NCBI GenBank assembly: GCA_036583965.1
Contig: JAZBQD010000030.1
Span: forward strand, 115,196,926-115,260,925
Direction: 5' to 3'
DNA: 64,000 nucleotides
Source: Prunella strophiata
Lineage: Eukaryota; Chordata; Aves; Passeriformes; Prunellidae
Position 1 is the first letter of the stretch, and each line of letters begins with the position of its first letter. Below are positions 11,784-23,655 of the stretch, in pieces. The notes below the pieces were generated by a model. The model made no database searches. It was given only the letters and a program-made list of their open reading frames with translations, and had not been told where the DNA came from. Made by a program: the position numbers and the translations under genes.

Positions 11784-12489
11784 TTTCAGGATGTATCAGG
11801 TTTTCTTCCCAGACCTGGAAAGCAGAATTCAGGGTTTATTGAAAGCTCATCCTCCAAACTCATTCTCCATCTCTCTCACTGCCGAGGGCAGCAATCCCAC
11901 CAGAATCCTTCAGCACCACCCCCATGGCACTGAGCAATTCCAAACCCTGCCAGAACCCCACGGGGGTCAAGTGTTCCAGTGCCACCAACGTTCCAGTGAC
12001 ACCACAGCTAAGGAGGTGTCACCAAACACCAGTGTCCCTAAAATTAAGGTGCCACCCCTAATTATGCCTGGAGTTCCTGCCCGTCTCAGCCTGTGTCCTG
12101 GGCTGCAGCAATCCCACAGCAATCCTGGGGCTTTCCAGGAATGATTCTCCTGTTCCACCCCTCTTTGCCAACTGCTTCAAGCACAACAGAGGGGAATGCA
12201 CTGCACAGGGATCCCAGGGATCCAGCCTCCCTCTGCTCCCCACTTCTGCACTGCCCAGCAGCTGCTGTTCCAGGGCAGTTTTGCCAGGCCCAATTCTCTC
12301 TCCAGCCCCCTTGGCTTATTTCCAGCACATTCCCTGCTGCCTCTCCCCAACCTCCTCCCCCAGCACCAACAGGTACAAACTCTGCTCCAGCTCTCTGAGT
12401 TTGTCAACAAATCCAGCACAATAATCCCCACAGCTCCTTAGGCTCACTGTCAGGAACTGTGGGGTGTTTTCCTGCAGTTTCATCACTGA

Positions 12490-12850
12490 AAGTTCCAGAT
12501 TAGCCAAAAACGTGCCAGATTAAAAAAAAAAACAAAACAAACAGACAAAAAGCCAGCACTACCCAAAAATGTTCATATCAACCCCCCCCCAAAAAAAAAT
12601 TTAAAAAAAGCTAGAACTAGAAAAACAAAATGCCATGTTAACCCAAAAAAGCCATATTAGCAAGAAAAAGCCAAAGTTTAAAAAAGCTGGTATTATCCCA
12701 AAAAATGCCATCTTAACCAAAAATAATGGTTGTAATGATCCATGAAAACCATATCAGCCAGAAGAAAATGACAATATCAACAAGAAAAAAGACACTGAAA
12801 TTACTGAAATAATGTCCTATTAACAAAAAAAACCATGCTAGTACTACCTC
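12490..12850. repeat. Degenerate A-rich repeat in the NUP98 5' intron
   Basis: A run of loosely repeated blocks of the form 'aaaatgccat(c/g)ttaaccaaaa' and 'aagccatattagcaagaaaa', separated by A tracts. The blocks are about 25-40 bp apart and too diverged for a clean unit. No coding potential is seen. Confidence 0.5.
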
Positions 12851-13434
12851 ACCCCCCCTCCACATGCAGCAGGAAATGCAGGAATGCCCCCACATTGCCA
12901 GGTACTCCCTGGCAGCAGCAGCCACACACAGCACTGCAGAACTAGAACACCAGCAATGCAAGGATGGCCCACACCAGGAATATTGCCAAGGCAAACAATC
13001 CCAGCTAAAGCCAAAGCTGCCCCTTCCCTGTGCCCAGGGCAAGCACAGAGGGACTGGGCACTGCCCAGCACAGCCTCCACAGGGAAATCTCTACATCCAC
13101 CTGCTCATCCTTGAAACTGCAATGTTTGTTTCCCTGACACCAACAGCACTTTCTGGGAATGGCCAAAGCCTCCCTCCATCCCTGCACAACTGGAGACTAA
13201 ATCAGCCCAGAAGAGCCAGCCCAATCCCACACTGCCCTGGCAGGAGAATTAAAAGATGACTTTTAGTGTCACCTCCCTACTCCAACAGGCACACACCACA
13301 ATTTTGGGGTGTTAAGGGTCTCCACACACCCACAGGCAAACCCTTACAGGCTTCACTTGTTGCAGGAAGAGGAATTTCAGTGAAATGATCCTGGTAAAAC
13401 CCAGGAAAAGCTGCTCTGACAAACTCTCAGAGCT

Positions 13435-13800
13435 CCCCAAGGTGAGAGGAGCTCCTGGGAGAGCTCCTCTGGGACAGGGTAACACTGAGCCCTCCTCACC
13501 TTCTCCCTATGGAATCCCTGGGGCTGGCAAGCCCTGCCAGCCCATGGAGTGCCAGCTGTGCCCCGTGGCCCACCTTGTCCCCAGCCCAGAGCACTCAGTG
13601 CCACCTGCAGGGCACACCTGCAGGGATGGGCACTGCAAAGCTCCCTGGGCAGCCCCTGCCAAGGCCTGAGCAGCCTTTCCATGGGCAAATTCCTGCTGCT
13701 GGTGTCCAGCCTGAGCCTCCTGTCAGGGAGCTATCAAGAGTGGAAAGGTCCACCCTGCACATCCTTTTCTCCAGGCTGAGCTCCCCAGCTCCCTCTCCAC
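13435..13800 (-). mobile_element. CR1 LINE fragment
   Basis: Antisense CR1: 'gagcactcagtgccacctgc', 'gggatgggcactgcaaagct' and 'gcctgagcagcctttccatg', then the body segment 'ctccaggctgagctccccag'. It shares its subfamily with the copies at 14.1-14.8, 32.4, 42.4, 45.2 and 56.5 kb. Confidence 0.8.
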
Positions 13801-14129
13801 CAGGACCTGCTCCCAAACACACCTCTCCATTCCTAGGGAATATTTTCAGCCACCTCCCCTTGTCCCAGTCTCCCTTCCAGGCCAGATAAAAATCACCTGC
13901 ACTTTCCAGCTGTCCGATGTAGTGACTCTCAGCCTTATCTGCAAACTCACAAGTCACTCATTTTCTGTGGATCCTCTTTTCTAAGTCACTGCTCTCACAT
14001 TGTCCTGAGATCACTAAACGCCAAACTCTACCTAAGAGGAGAACTAAAAAATCATTTTCTAAGAAAAAACACATTATGGAAAGATTTCCCTCTCCCACAG
14101 CAAGCATTTTGTACTACTTCAAACCCACC

Positions 14130-14800
14130 CCTCCTTCCCTGCACCTCGAGGGCTGTGCCCAGTTCTGGGTCCTGCAGGAAAGACCTGGAGGGGCTGGAGA
14201 GTGTCCAGAGCAGGGAACAGAGCTGGGAAGGGAATGGAGAATCCCTGAGGAGCTGGGCAGGGAATGGAGAATCCCTGAGGAGCTGGGAAGGGAATGGAGA
14301 ATCCCTGAGGAGCTGAGGGAAGGGAATGGGGAATTCCCTGAGGAGCTGGGAAGGGAATGGAGAATCCCTGAGGAGCTGGGCAGGGAATGGAGAATTCCTG
14401 AGGGAGCTGGGAAGGGAATGGAGAATCAATGAGGAGCTGGGCAGGGGCTGAGCCTGGAGCAAAGGAGGCTCAGGGGGCCCTTGTGGCTCTGCACAAGTCC
14501 CTGCCAGGAGGGCACAGCCGGGGGGGGTCGGGCTCTGCTCCAGGGAACAGGGACAGGAGCAGAGGGAACTGGCCTCAGGCTGGGCCAGGGCAGGCTCAGC
14601 TTGGCCAGCAGCAGGAATTTGCCCATGGAAAGGCTGCTCAGGCCTTGGCAGGGGCTGCCCAGGGAGCTTTGCAGTGCCCATCCCTGCAGGTGTCCCCTGC
14701 AGGTGGCACTGAGTGCTCTGGGCTGGGGACAAGATGGGCATGGGGCACAGCTGGCACTGCATGGGCTGGCAGGGCTCTGCCAGCCCCAGGGATTTGGGGA
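14130..14800 (+). mobile_element. CR1 LINE fragment carrying an internal 30-bp tandem repeat
   Basis: Sense CR1: 'cacctcgagggctgtgccca', 'gttctgggtcctgcaggaaa', then a tandem array (14222-14432), then 'cctcaggctgggccagggca' and the tail ending 'ctctgggctggggacaagat'. The copy at 56436-57030 has the same array and the same flanks. Confidence 0.8.
14222..14432. repeat. About 30-bp VNTR inside CR1
   Basis: About seven copies of a unit built on 'gaggagctgggaagggaatg' plus 'gagaatccct'. Small length changes (an extra 'gag' or 'gg') are scattered among the units. The same unit recurs at 56436-56672 at the same place within a related CR1. Confidence 0.85.
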
Positions 14801-15039
14801 TTCTGTTAAATCAAGAACTGGACCAGAATTAGTAAAACTCGAGGGTTTTACACAACATCCCCCTCTCACTCCCTGCTCCCCCAGCTGAGGAGGGAACCCT
14901 CGCGCCAAAAGGCTCTAATTAAAGTTTAACAGCAACAGCACAAAATCCCCCCAAATCCTCCCAAAGAAACCCATGTTCTGAGCATAACTTTAAGCCACAT
15001 GTAACCAACCTAACTTTAAACTACAACTAATTAACACGA

Positions 15040-15506
15040 CAATAAATAACTCCCGGTCCCGGGGACAGCCGGGCCGTTACCCGCATCCAGAGCCGCGTAT
15101 CCCCGGTGGAAAACACACGGAATGTCCAACCGGACCCGCACCGGGACAACCAAAAACGCCTAAAAACCCCCAAGAGCGGCCAGGTACTCCCGAGATAGCC
15201 GAGGCACGGCTGCCGGGAAATCCCACCCGCTCGCGGCCTTCCCGCCTCCCTCCGGCCCTTCCTCCGTCCCGGGGCCTGCCCGCGCCCCCCCCACTCCGGG
15301 ACCACCCGGTCTCCCGGCACAAAAGGCCTGGCGGCGGCGCCACAGCCGCGCCGGGAGCGCAGGGCGGGCAGGCCGCCGTGCTGCCCGCGGGGGGCGGGCA
15401 GGGCAGGGCCGCGCCGGTGCTCACCGTCGGGTGGCCGGGAAGCGCCGGCTTTCGGGAGCGGGGGGGGAGCCCCGGCGGTGCCCCCCCCCCACCCCCCCTG
15501 GGGGTC

Positions 15507-15563
<57 letters not shown>

Positions 15564-15800
15564 ACCCCCCTGTGTGTTCCCTTTCCCCTGCTTTTCCTCC
15601 TCCTGCCTTCCCTTTCCCAGCTGCGTCACAGCCCGCGCGCGCACTCCCGGCCTCCCCCGCGCGCCGCCTCGGCCGCCCCGCCCGCCGCACTTCCGCCTCC
15701 CATTGGCCGCGCCCCCCCGCTCTATCACTGGGCTCAGCGCTGATTGGCGAAGGGCGTTCCAGAGCGTACTGAGCGCCCATTGGCCGCACGGGTGTGCGGT
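15040..15800 (-). promoter_or_regulatory. NUP98: CpG-rich NUP98 promoter and probable non-coding first exon
   Basis: This is the most CpG-dense stretch of the window. On the minus strand a consensus donor ACG|GTGAGC at 15425/15424 probably ends a non-coding first exon that splices to the ATG exon near 11.79 kb. Upstream are three CCAAT boxes (minus strand at 15702-15706, 15743-15747 and 15779-15783) in GC-rich context, as in TATA-less housekeeping promoters bound by NF-Y. In mammals NUP98 shares a bidirectional promoter with PGAP2; no PGAP2 exon was recognised on the plus strand here. The transcription start is not resolved, because a 56-base homopolymer lies in the likely leader. Confidence 0.7.
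15508..15563. repeat. 56-base poly-C tract in the NUP98 promoter
   Basis: An unbroken C run on the plus strand (G run on the NUP98 sense strand), with further C runs on both sides. It can form G-quadruplex or i-motif structures. Its true length is doubtful, since such runs are poorly sequenced. Confidence 0.9.
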
Positions 15801-16210
15801 ACCCGAGGAGGGTCCCGGGGGTCTCTGAGGGGGTGTGCGGTACCCGAGGAGGGTCCCGGGGGTCTCTGAGGGTCTCTGAGGGGGTGTGCGGTACCCGGGG
15901 CGGGTCCCGGGGGTCTCTGAGGGGGTGTGCGGTACCCGAGGAGGGTCCCGGGGGTCTCTGAGGGTCTCTGAGGGGGTGTGCGGTACCCGAGGAGGGTCCC
16001 GGGGGTCTCTGAGGGTCTCTGAGGGGGTGTGCGGTACCCGAGGAGGGTCCCGGGGGTCTCTGAGGGTCTCTGAGGGGGTGTGCGGTACCCGGGGAGGGTC
16101 CCGGGGGTCTCTGAGGGGGTGTGCGGTACCCGAGGAGGGTCCCGGGGGTCTCTGAGGGGGTGTGCGGTACCCGAGGAGGGTCCCGGGGGTCTCTGAGGGT
16201 CTCTGAGGGG
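15788..16210. repeat. About 42-52-bp minisatellite upstream of NUP98
   Basis: About nine copies of a unit containing 'gtgtgcggtacccgaggagg' and 'gtcccgggggtctctgaggg'. Some copies double the 'gtctctgaggg' element. It passes directly into the 19-bp array, so the two may share an origin through the 'ctgagggg' element. Confidence 0.9.
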
Positions 16211-18714
16211 CTGAGGGGATCCCTGGGGGCTGAGGGGATCCCTGGGGGCTGAGGGGATCCCTGGGGGCTGAGGGGATCCCTGGGGGCTGAGGGGATCCCT
16301 GGGGGCTGAGGGGATCCCTGGGGGCTGAGGGGATCCCTGGGGGCTGAGGGGATCCCTGGGGGCTGAGGGGATCCCTGGGGGCTGAGGGGATCCCTGGGGG
16401 CTGAGGGGATCCCTGGGGGCTGAGGGGATCCCTGGGGGCTGAGGGGATCCCTGGGGGCTGAGGGGATCCCTGGGGGCTGAGGGGATCCCTGGGGGCTGAG
16501 GGGATCCCTGGGGGCTGAGGGGATCCCTGGGGGCTGAGGGGATCCCTGGGGGCTGAGGGGATCCCTGGGGGCTGAGGGGATCCCTGGGGGCTGAGGGGAT
16601 CCCTGGGGGCTGAGGGGATCCCTGGGGGCTGAGGGGATCCCTGGGGGCTGAGGGGATCCCTGGGGGCTGAGGGGATCCCTGGGGGCTGAGGGGATCCCTG
16701 GGGGCTGAGGGGATCCCTGGGGGCTGAGGGGATCCCTGGGGGCTGAGGGGATCCCTGGGGGCTGAGGGGATCCCTGGGGGCTGAGGGGATCCCTGGGGGC
16801 TGAGGGGATCCCTGGGGGCTGAGGGGATCCCTGGGGGCTGAGGGGATCCCTGGGGGCTGAGGGGATCCCTGGGGGCTGAGGGGATCCCTGGGGGCTGAGG
16901 GGATCCCTGGGGGCTGAGGGGATCCCTGGGGGCTGAGGGGATCCCTGGGGGCTGAGGGGATCCCTGGGGGCTGAGGGGATCCCTGGGGGCTGAGGGGATC
17001 CCTGGGGGCTGAGGGGATCCCTGGGGGCTGAGGGGATCCCTGGGGGCTGAGGGGATCCCTGGGGGCTGAGGGGATCCCTGGGGGCTGAGGGGATCCCTGG
17101 GGGCTGAGGGGATCCCTGGGGGCTGAGGGGATCCCTGGGGGCTGAGGGGATCCCTGGGGGCTGAGGGGATCCCTGGGGGCTGAGGGGATCCCTGGGGGCT
17201 GAGGGGATCCCTGGGGGCTGAGGGGATCCCTGGGGGCTGAGGGGATCCCTGGGGGCTGAGGGGATCCCTGGGGGCTGAGGGGATCCCTGGGGGCTGAGGG
17301 GATCCCTGGGGGCTGAGGGGATCCCTGGGGGCTGAGGGGATCCCTGGGGGCTGAGGGGATCCCTGGGGGCTGAGGGGATCCCTGGGGGCTGAGGGGATCC
17401 CTGGGGGCTGAGGGGATCCCTGGGGGCTGAGGGGATCCCTGGGGGCTGAGGGGATCCCTGGGGGCTGAGGGGATCCCTGGGGGCTGAGGGGATCCCTGGG
17501 GGCTGAGGGGATCCCTGGGGGCTGAGGGGATCCCTGGGGGCTGAGGGGATCCCTGGGGGCTGAGGGGATCCCTGGGGGCTGAGGGGATCCCTGGGGGCTG
17601 AGGGGATCCCTGGGGGCTGAGGGGATCCCTGGGGGCTGAGGGGATCCCTGGGGGCTGAGGGGATCCCTGGGGGCTGAGGGGATCCCTGGGGGCTGAGGGG
17701 ATCCCTGGGGGCTGAGGGGATCCCTGGGGGCTGAGGGGATCCCTGGGGGCTGAGGGGATCCCTGGGGGCTGAGGGGATCCCTGGGGGCTGAGGGGATCCC
17801 TGGGGGCTGAGGGGATCCCTGGGGGCTGAGGGGATCCCTGGGGGCTGAGGGGATCCCTGGGGGCTGAGGGGATCCCTGGGGGCTGAGGGGATCCCTGGGG
17901 GCTGAGGGGATCCCTGGGGGCTGAGGGGATCCCTGGGGGCTGAGGGGATCCCTGGGGGCTGAGGGGATCCCTGGGGGCTGAGGGGATCCCTGGGGGCTGA
18001 GGGGATCCCTGGGGGCTGAGGGGATCCCTGGGGGCTGAGGGGATCCCTGGGGGCTGAGGGGATCCCTGGGGGCTGAGGGGATCCCTGGGGGCTGAGGGGA
18101 TCCCTGGGGGCTGAGGGGATCCCTGGGGGCTGAGGGGATCCCTGGGGGCTGAGGGGATCCCTGGGGGCTGAGGGGATCCCTGGGGGCTGAGGGGATCCCT
18201 GGGGGCTGAGGGGATCCCTGGGGGCTGAGGGGATCCCTGGGGGCTGAGGGGATCCCTGGGGGCTGAGGGGATCCCTGGGGGCTGAGGGGATCCCTGGGGG
18301 CTGAGGGGATCCCTGGGGGCTGAGGGGATCCCTGGGGGCTGAGGGGATCCCTGGGGGCTGAGGGGATCCCTGGGGGCTGAGGGGATCCCTGGGGGCTGAG
18401 GGGATCCCTGGGGGCTGAGGGGATCCCTGGGGGCTGAGGGGATCCCTGGGGGCTGAGGGGATCCCTGGGGGCTGAGGGGATCCCTGGGGGCTGAGGGGAT
18501 CCCTGGGGGCTGAGGGGATCCCTGGGGGCTGAGGGGATCCCTGGGGGCTGAGGGGATCCCTGGGGGCTGAGGGGATCCCTGGGGGCTGAGGGGATCCCTG
18601 GGGGCTGAGGGGATCCCTGGGGGCTGAGGGGATCCCTGGGGGCTGAGGGGATCCCTGGGGGCTGAGGGGATCCCTGGGGGCTGAGGGGATCCCTGGGGGC
18701 TGAGGGGATCCCTG
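16211..18714. repeat. 19-bp minisatellite, about 132 near-identical copies
   Basis: The unit is ctgaggggatccctggggg, repeated for about 2.5 kb with no variation that I can see. Every unit has a GGATCC site. Since 19 is not a multiple of three and no frame has a stop, all three minus frames stay open and give false proteins of over 1,200 residues. Such homogeneity implies very recent expansion, or collapse or consensus in assembly. It ends about 100 bp before a 500-N gap. Confidence 0.95.
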
Positions 18715-18811
18715 CTCTGGGGGCTGCCAGGTCCAGCAGTGCCCGTCCCGCCGGTCCCCACCTGACAAGACCCGGCTTCGTTGTGTGTGGTGGGCTTGGG
18801 CTGCCCTGGTC

Positions 18812-19311
18812 NNNNNNNNNNNNNNNNNNNNNNNNNNNNNNNNNNNNNNNNNNNNNNNNNNNNNNNNNNNNNNNNNNNNNNNNNNNNNNNNNNNNNNNNN
18901 NNNNNNNNNNNNNNNNNNNNNNNNNNNNNNNNNNNNNNNNNNNNNNNNNNNNNNNNNNNNNNNNNNNNNNNNNNNNNNNNNNNNNNNNNNNNNNNNNNNN
19001 NNNNNNNNNNNNNNNNNNNNNNNNNNNNNNNNNNNNNNNNNNNNNNNNNNNNNNNNNNNNNNNNNNNNNNNNNNNNNNNNNNNNNNNNNNNNNNNNNNNN
19101 NNNNNNNNNNNNNNNNNNNNNNNNNNNNNNNNNNNNNNNNNNNNNNNNNNNNNNNNNNNNNNNNNNNNNNNNNNNNNNNNNNNNNNNNNNNNNNNNNNNN
19201 NNNNNNNNNNNNNNNNNNNNNNNNNNNNNNNNNNNNNNNNNNNNNNNNNNNNNNNNNNNNNNNNNNNNNNNNNNNNNNNNNNNNNNNNNNNNNNNNNNNN
19301 NNNNNNNNNNN
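18812..19311. other. Assembly gap, 500 N
   Basis: Exactly 500 N, the usual placeholder for a gap of unknown size. Reading frames drawn across it are meaningless. Confidence 0.99.
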
Positions 19312-19903
19312 AGCTCCCTGTGCCCTCCATGCACTCCCTGGTGACAAAGCAGAGCAAAAGGAGTCGTGCAGCACCCCCAGGGTCCCCCATTCCCCCTGCA
19401 AAGGGATTCATTGGAAGCTTTTGGTGGTGGGATTTGGGGTGTCCATGGTGTGGGGTCCCTCCAGCTGGAGCCACTCTGCCACAGATCCAGAACACGGCCC
19501 TGCCCATGGCTGGGGGTGGAACAGGAGGAGCTTTAGGGTCCCTCCCGCCCACACCACTCCATGATTGCACTGCTCCTCCTGCCCCCTGCTGCAGCCTTTG
19601 CTGCCTCCCCTCACGCCCTTCAGTGGAGGCAAGGGGGAAGGCTGCAGTGCCCTCCCTGCTCTGTGCAGCCCCTGGCACCGTGCAGCTGTGCTCCCAGGAG
19701 CCACTGAAACAGCAGCACTTACAGAATTGTCCTGTCACCCACGCTGGCCCCCTGAGGGCACAGGTCCCTCTCGCAGGTCTAAGGCTTTGGCAAACCCAGG
19801 ACTTTTTGTTTCCCCTCATTTCTGAGTCCATTCACCATCCCAGCTGCTGCTGCCATTGCTGCAACCCTCACTGCTCCCCTGTGCCAGGCATTTCAGGGGA
19901 TAT

Positions 19904-19990
19904 TTATCAGGAAAATACACAGCAACTACAATTCTTATCAGGAATGCTGGTATTGTTATAATTCTTATCAGGAATGCTGTTATTGCAGCT
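19904..19990. promoter_or_regulatory. GATA-motif group on a 30-bp direct repeat
   Basis: TTATCA (GATA factor core, minus strand) occurs at 19904-19909, 19935-19940 and 19965-19970. The last two sit in a tandem duplication of 'attcttatcaggaatgctg', 30 bp apart. Regulatory function is inferred only from the motif and its position 3' of the globins. Confidence 0.3.
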
Positions 19991-22729
19991 ACAGCTGTGA
20001 GGAAAAGGAGGCAACACGTGCCCAAAGGCAGCACTGAGCTGTCAGCCCAGGCTCCCAAGCCAGCCCCAGAGCCCTCAGGGGGGGCTGTGCTCTGTGCAAT
20101 TCAAATCACAGCAAAAAGAGATGCTCAAAGGGCTCAGCCTTGAATGCAGAACGGGGCCTTTGGGGTGGTAAGGAAAAAATTAAAAGCAAGCTATAAAATG
20201 CCCCTCAAGCTGACACTAACACTTGCCCACTGCTCTTTTTAGGGGCTGGTGTGGGAGAAGTTAAACTTTTCCAGCCCCCAGGATTCAAGCAATTCACACT
20301 CATCTGTCTGTCTAAACAGGGAACTTGGCATTGTTTAGTTGAGGGCTGAACTCATCAGCATGCCACGAGAAATGGAATTGGTGAATTTTCAACTGCCCCA
20401 CGTCTCAGACAAAGCTCCAGACACCTGTGCCTCTGCTCCTCACTTCAGCAGCTCAGTAATTAGCTTGATAAGTTAAATTAGCAGGCAGCTTTTCAGCGTG
20501 CTCTAATGGCCTTCAACACGAAAAACCAGATTTAAGTACTTGAATCTGAGTGTGCAAACTTGGATGTGCACGGCATCCTCATCCTCTGCAACACCCCACA
20601 AAAACAACTGGATTATTTATTCACCCTGTGCACCACCCACTGTTCTGGTCTTGATAAAAATGGGTAAGAACTGGGACAAGTCCCACCCTGCACCCACGGG
20701 GCAGACCCCTGCCCACCCAGGGACCTGCTCAGCTGCACAGCCAGGCACAGGCAGGGGCACTCCTCAGCTGCTCCTCCCCAGCCCCTCTTGCCTGGGTCCC
20801 TGCAGGACACAGCAGCAGTGGGTGCCAGGCACAGGGGGCACCCCCAGCCCGGGTGCTGCTGAGCTGGGAGCCCAGGGGATCCTCCTGAGCAGGGGTGGGC
20901 AGCACCAGCCCCGCTGCCCTGGGCCTCCCAGCACGGCCAGAGGAGCTGGGGCAGCAGCTCCAGCCACAGCTGACCAGCTGGGGACCTGCCACAGGTGGGA
21001 CCCCCTGAGCTCAGAGGGCTTCTCCAGCCTCAGTGGTTCTGGGATTCGGGTCTCTGCAAAAGCCTCACGCTCCCTTCTCCGCGTGCTGGACAAGAGTCAG
21101 GTTTTCCCATGGCAGAACTTCGTGGAGAGGGCTGGGGAGGGCTGAGGAGGAGGAGGAGTGGGGAGGAGGAGGAGGAGGAGTGGGGCTGTCCTGCTGCAGC
21201 CCTGTCTGCCCAGCAGCCCTCACCTGACCTGGGCAAAGGGAGGTGCAGGTGATGCCTTGTGAGGCTGACCCAGAGCAGGGGCTGGGCAGAGCTGCAGAAT
21301 AAAGCAGGGATTTATTCAAAGGATCTCCTCCATGGATCCACCTTGGGCAGCAGCAGAGCCCAGCCAGGGCTGCACCCAAGATGAACCAAAATGGCCCCAA
21401 AATGCACGAGCGCTCCCGGGGTCTCTCCCTTGGATCAGCTCTGCTCCATTTGCACCTTGGAGTTCATTGTCCCATTCCAGCTTTAGGTTCTCCAGTCCCA
21501 TCCTGCTTGTTTTTCTCTCTTCAGCCCACGGGGTTTGTGCTCTTGGGGCTGAGATTTGGATCATTTGTCCTTGGTGCCCAGCTGGAGCAGGAATTGTTTT
21601 GTCTCCCTGCTCTGTGCACAGAGCTCACCATGCCCTGGTGTGAAGCTCAGCCCCACACACTAAAGCAGCACAGAATGTGAAAAATAGAAAATCTGAACCT
21701 GAGACATCAGAGGGAGATGCCATAAAAACGCTGCCAAGCAAGTCAAAGGGCAGAAGGGTCTGGTCCCTGGGGTCACTGTGTGCAGGCAGTGAGACTCCTG
21801 CACTTCACCCCAAGCCAGGTGAGACTCAGGGGTGGGAAAGAGAAGCTCAGCAGCAGCAGCTCAGAAATGTGATTCCTGCACGTGTCTGGGTCTCTGCTGC
21901 AGAGAATTTGGGCTAGAAGGGCACTGACAGAGGGTGGAGGAGGCAAGGGGGTGGAACAAAGGAAAGTTGAGGCAAATCAGCTCTGACAAATCCCTCTGGG
22001 GCTCCCAACCTTCCTTCCTCCAAAGTCACCAAGGGATCAAAACCTTTTAACATCCACATGCTATTTCTGAGGGCCTTTGCAGCTCTGCTGCAGTTGCCAT
22101 GACATCAGATTGTGGCAGTGAGAGAGGAAAAAGTTGTGATCCTGCTCCCAGCCTGCCCCTGCAGCAGGGCTCACGGAAGGGAGCAAGGAGGGCAGGTCCA
22201 TCCCTGCAGCCTCCCCTGCTGCTTTGGCCACGTGCATTGAGGCCATCCTGGGAAACCTGCAAGGATCCCTTTGTACCACAGGCAGAGATTTGCTGTCCAG
22301 ACATCTCTGAGGCGTGACATCAAAACCTGAAACAGGCCCTGCAGGAGCAGAGATTCTTTGGGCAAGCTGGGAATTTCCACTCAGTTTCTGGAGAAAACAA
22401 CATCTTCATTTCCCTCCCAAAAGCCATGAAGCATCTTTTAAACATCAGGGCAAGGCCAGAGCCAGTCCCCCTCCTTGCAGCAGTGTCACACACAGCACAC
22501 ACATCCCAGGGACAGCTGATATTGTGATTGCAGTCCAACCCCACCAGCTCAGGCTCCTGACATGCTCCATGACACTGCCACTCCTGACAGAATCCCCTTG
22601 GGAGGTGTAAAATCGTGCCTAAAAATACATGAAGAGTAACCCCGGTAGGGGCAGCACAGAGCTGCTTAAAGAGTATTTTTGGCTGGTGCTAAGAAGTGAA
22701 CTGGGGACTTTTTCTGCTCCAGCAATTTT

Positions 22730-22776
22730 GATAAGTGTGGGGATAAGGCCAAGATAAAAATAATTACATCTGATAG
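22730..22776. promoter_or_regulatory. Dense GATA cluster, candidate 3' hypersensitive site of the globin locus
   Basis: Four GATA cores lie in 47 bp on the plus strand: GATAAG 22730-22735, GATAAG 22742-22747, GATAAA 22753-22758 and GATAG 22772-22776. The cluster is about 0.9 kb beyond the epsilon-position gene's poly(A) signals. Chicken has an erythroid 3' hypersensitive site shortly downstream of epsilon, so the position fits. I could not identify a CTCF site with confidence next to it. Confidence 0.4.
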
Positions 22777-23189
22777 TCCCCTGGTTCCCCTGCTCCTGAC
22801 TAACATTTGAATAAAAATTCTCTAAAAGATGCTGGGAATTGCAATCAGCACAGATTTGGTTCAGGTCTGATTTAGAAAAGGTGGAAAACTCCAGAGTCCC
22901 TCTGAATGCAGCTCTGGAATGGTGGGAAGCTCACCCCAGCAGGATGATGGAGTGTTCTCCCACAGCATCACATAACTTTGATCAATGAGCTGCACATGGG
23001 ATAGAAAAGAAGGGAAAGTCCACAACAACAGCAGAGAGTAATGACTGAGCAGAATTCAGGAGGATTGCTCTTTGGCAAAATGGGTAGGAAAAGGCATTGG
23101 GAAAGTGTTAAATTATAGAAATCACAGTTGTGATCTGTGATCAACCACTGGGAGATGGCACCTCTCCTCCTGGAGCCCACCACGGAAAT

Positions 23190-23490
23190 CCCAGACTGCT
23201 TTGGGTGGGAGGGACCCCAGAGCCACCCCTGCCATGGCAGGGACACCTTCCACTGCCCCAGGCTGCTCCCAGCCCCAGTGTCCAGCCTGGCCTGGGGCAC
23301 TGCCAGGGATCCAGGGGCAGCCACAGCTGCTCTGGGCACCCTGTGCCAGGGCCTGCCCACCCTGCCAGGGAACAATTCCTCATTCCCAATCTCCCACCCA
23401 GCCCTGCCCTCTGGCACTGGGAGCCATTCCCTGGGTCCTGTCCCTCCATCCTTGTCCCCAGTCCCTCTCTGACATCTTCTGAGCCCTGCA
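23190..23490 (-). mobile_element. CR1 LINE 3' fragment
   Basis: Antisense CR1 tail beginning 'tgggtgggagggaccccaga', then 'ccatggcagggacaccttcc' and 'cctgtccctccatccttgtc'. It lies just downstream of the epsilon-position globin. Confidence 0.85.
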
Positions 23491-23655
23491 GAGCTGAGTA
23501 ACCCCGGGCTGCCCCAGCCCCGCAGGGTTCGGGGGTCCTGGGCTGTCCCAGCCCCAGCCCGGGGGTCCCTGGGGGTGGCCCCGGGCTCCCACACCAGCCC
23601 AGCCCCTCCCTGCCCAGCACGGACACACGGACACTGCTCGGGAGCTGACAGACAG

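Larger units (their letters stand above)
19312..23189. other. Gene-free interval 3' of the globin cluster
   Basis: No exon with homology was found on either strand. There is a weak sense CR1 remnant at about 19435-19570 ('gtccctcccgcccacaccac', 'ccatgattgc') and a purine run of GAG repeats at 21145-21185. The GATA-motif groups are listed separately. In chicken the neighbouring 3' side holds olfactory receptor genes; none is visible here, although the 500-N gap could hide sequence. Confidence 0.6.

Noticed and set aside
15600..18810. PGAP2 as the divergent partner of NUP98
   Set aside because: Expected from mammals, but no exon with PGAP2 homology is visible on the plus strand up to the gap. 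I could not exclude that it begins inside the gap.
15027..19831. Minus-strand open frames of 1,298-1,435 codons
   Set aside because: They run through the 19-bp array and across the 500-N gap. The protein is a pure period-19 repeat plus unknown residues, with no gene structure.
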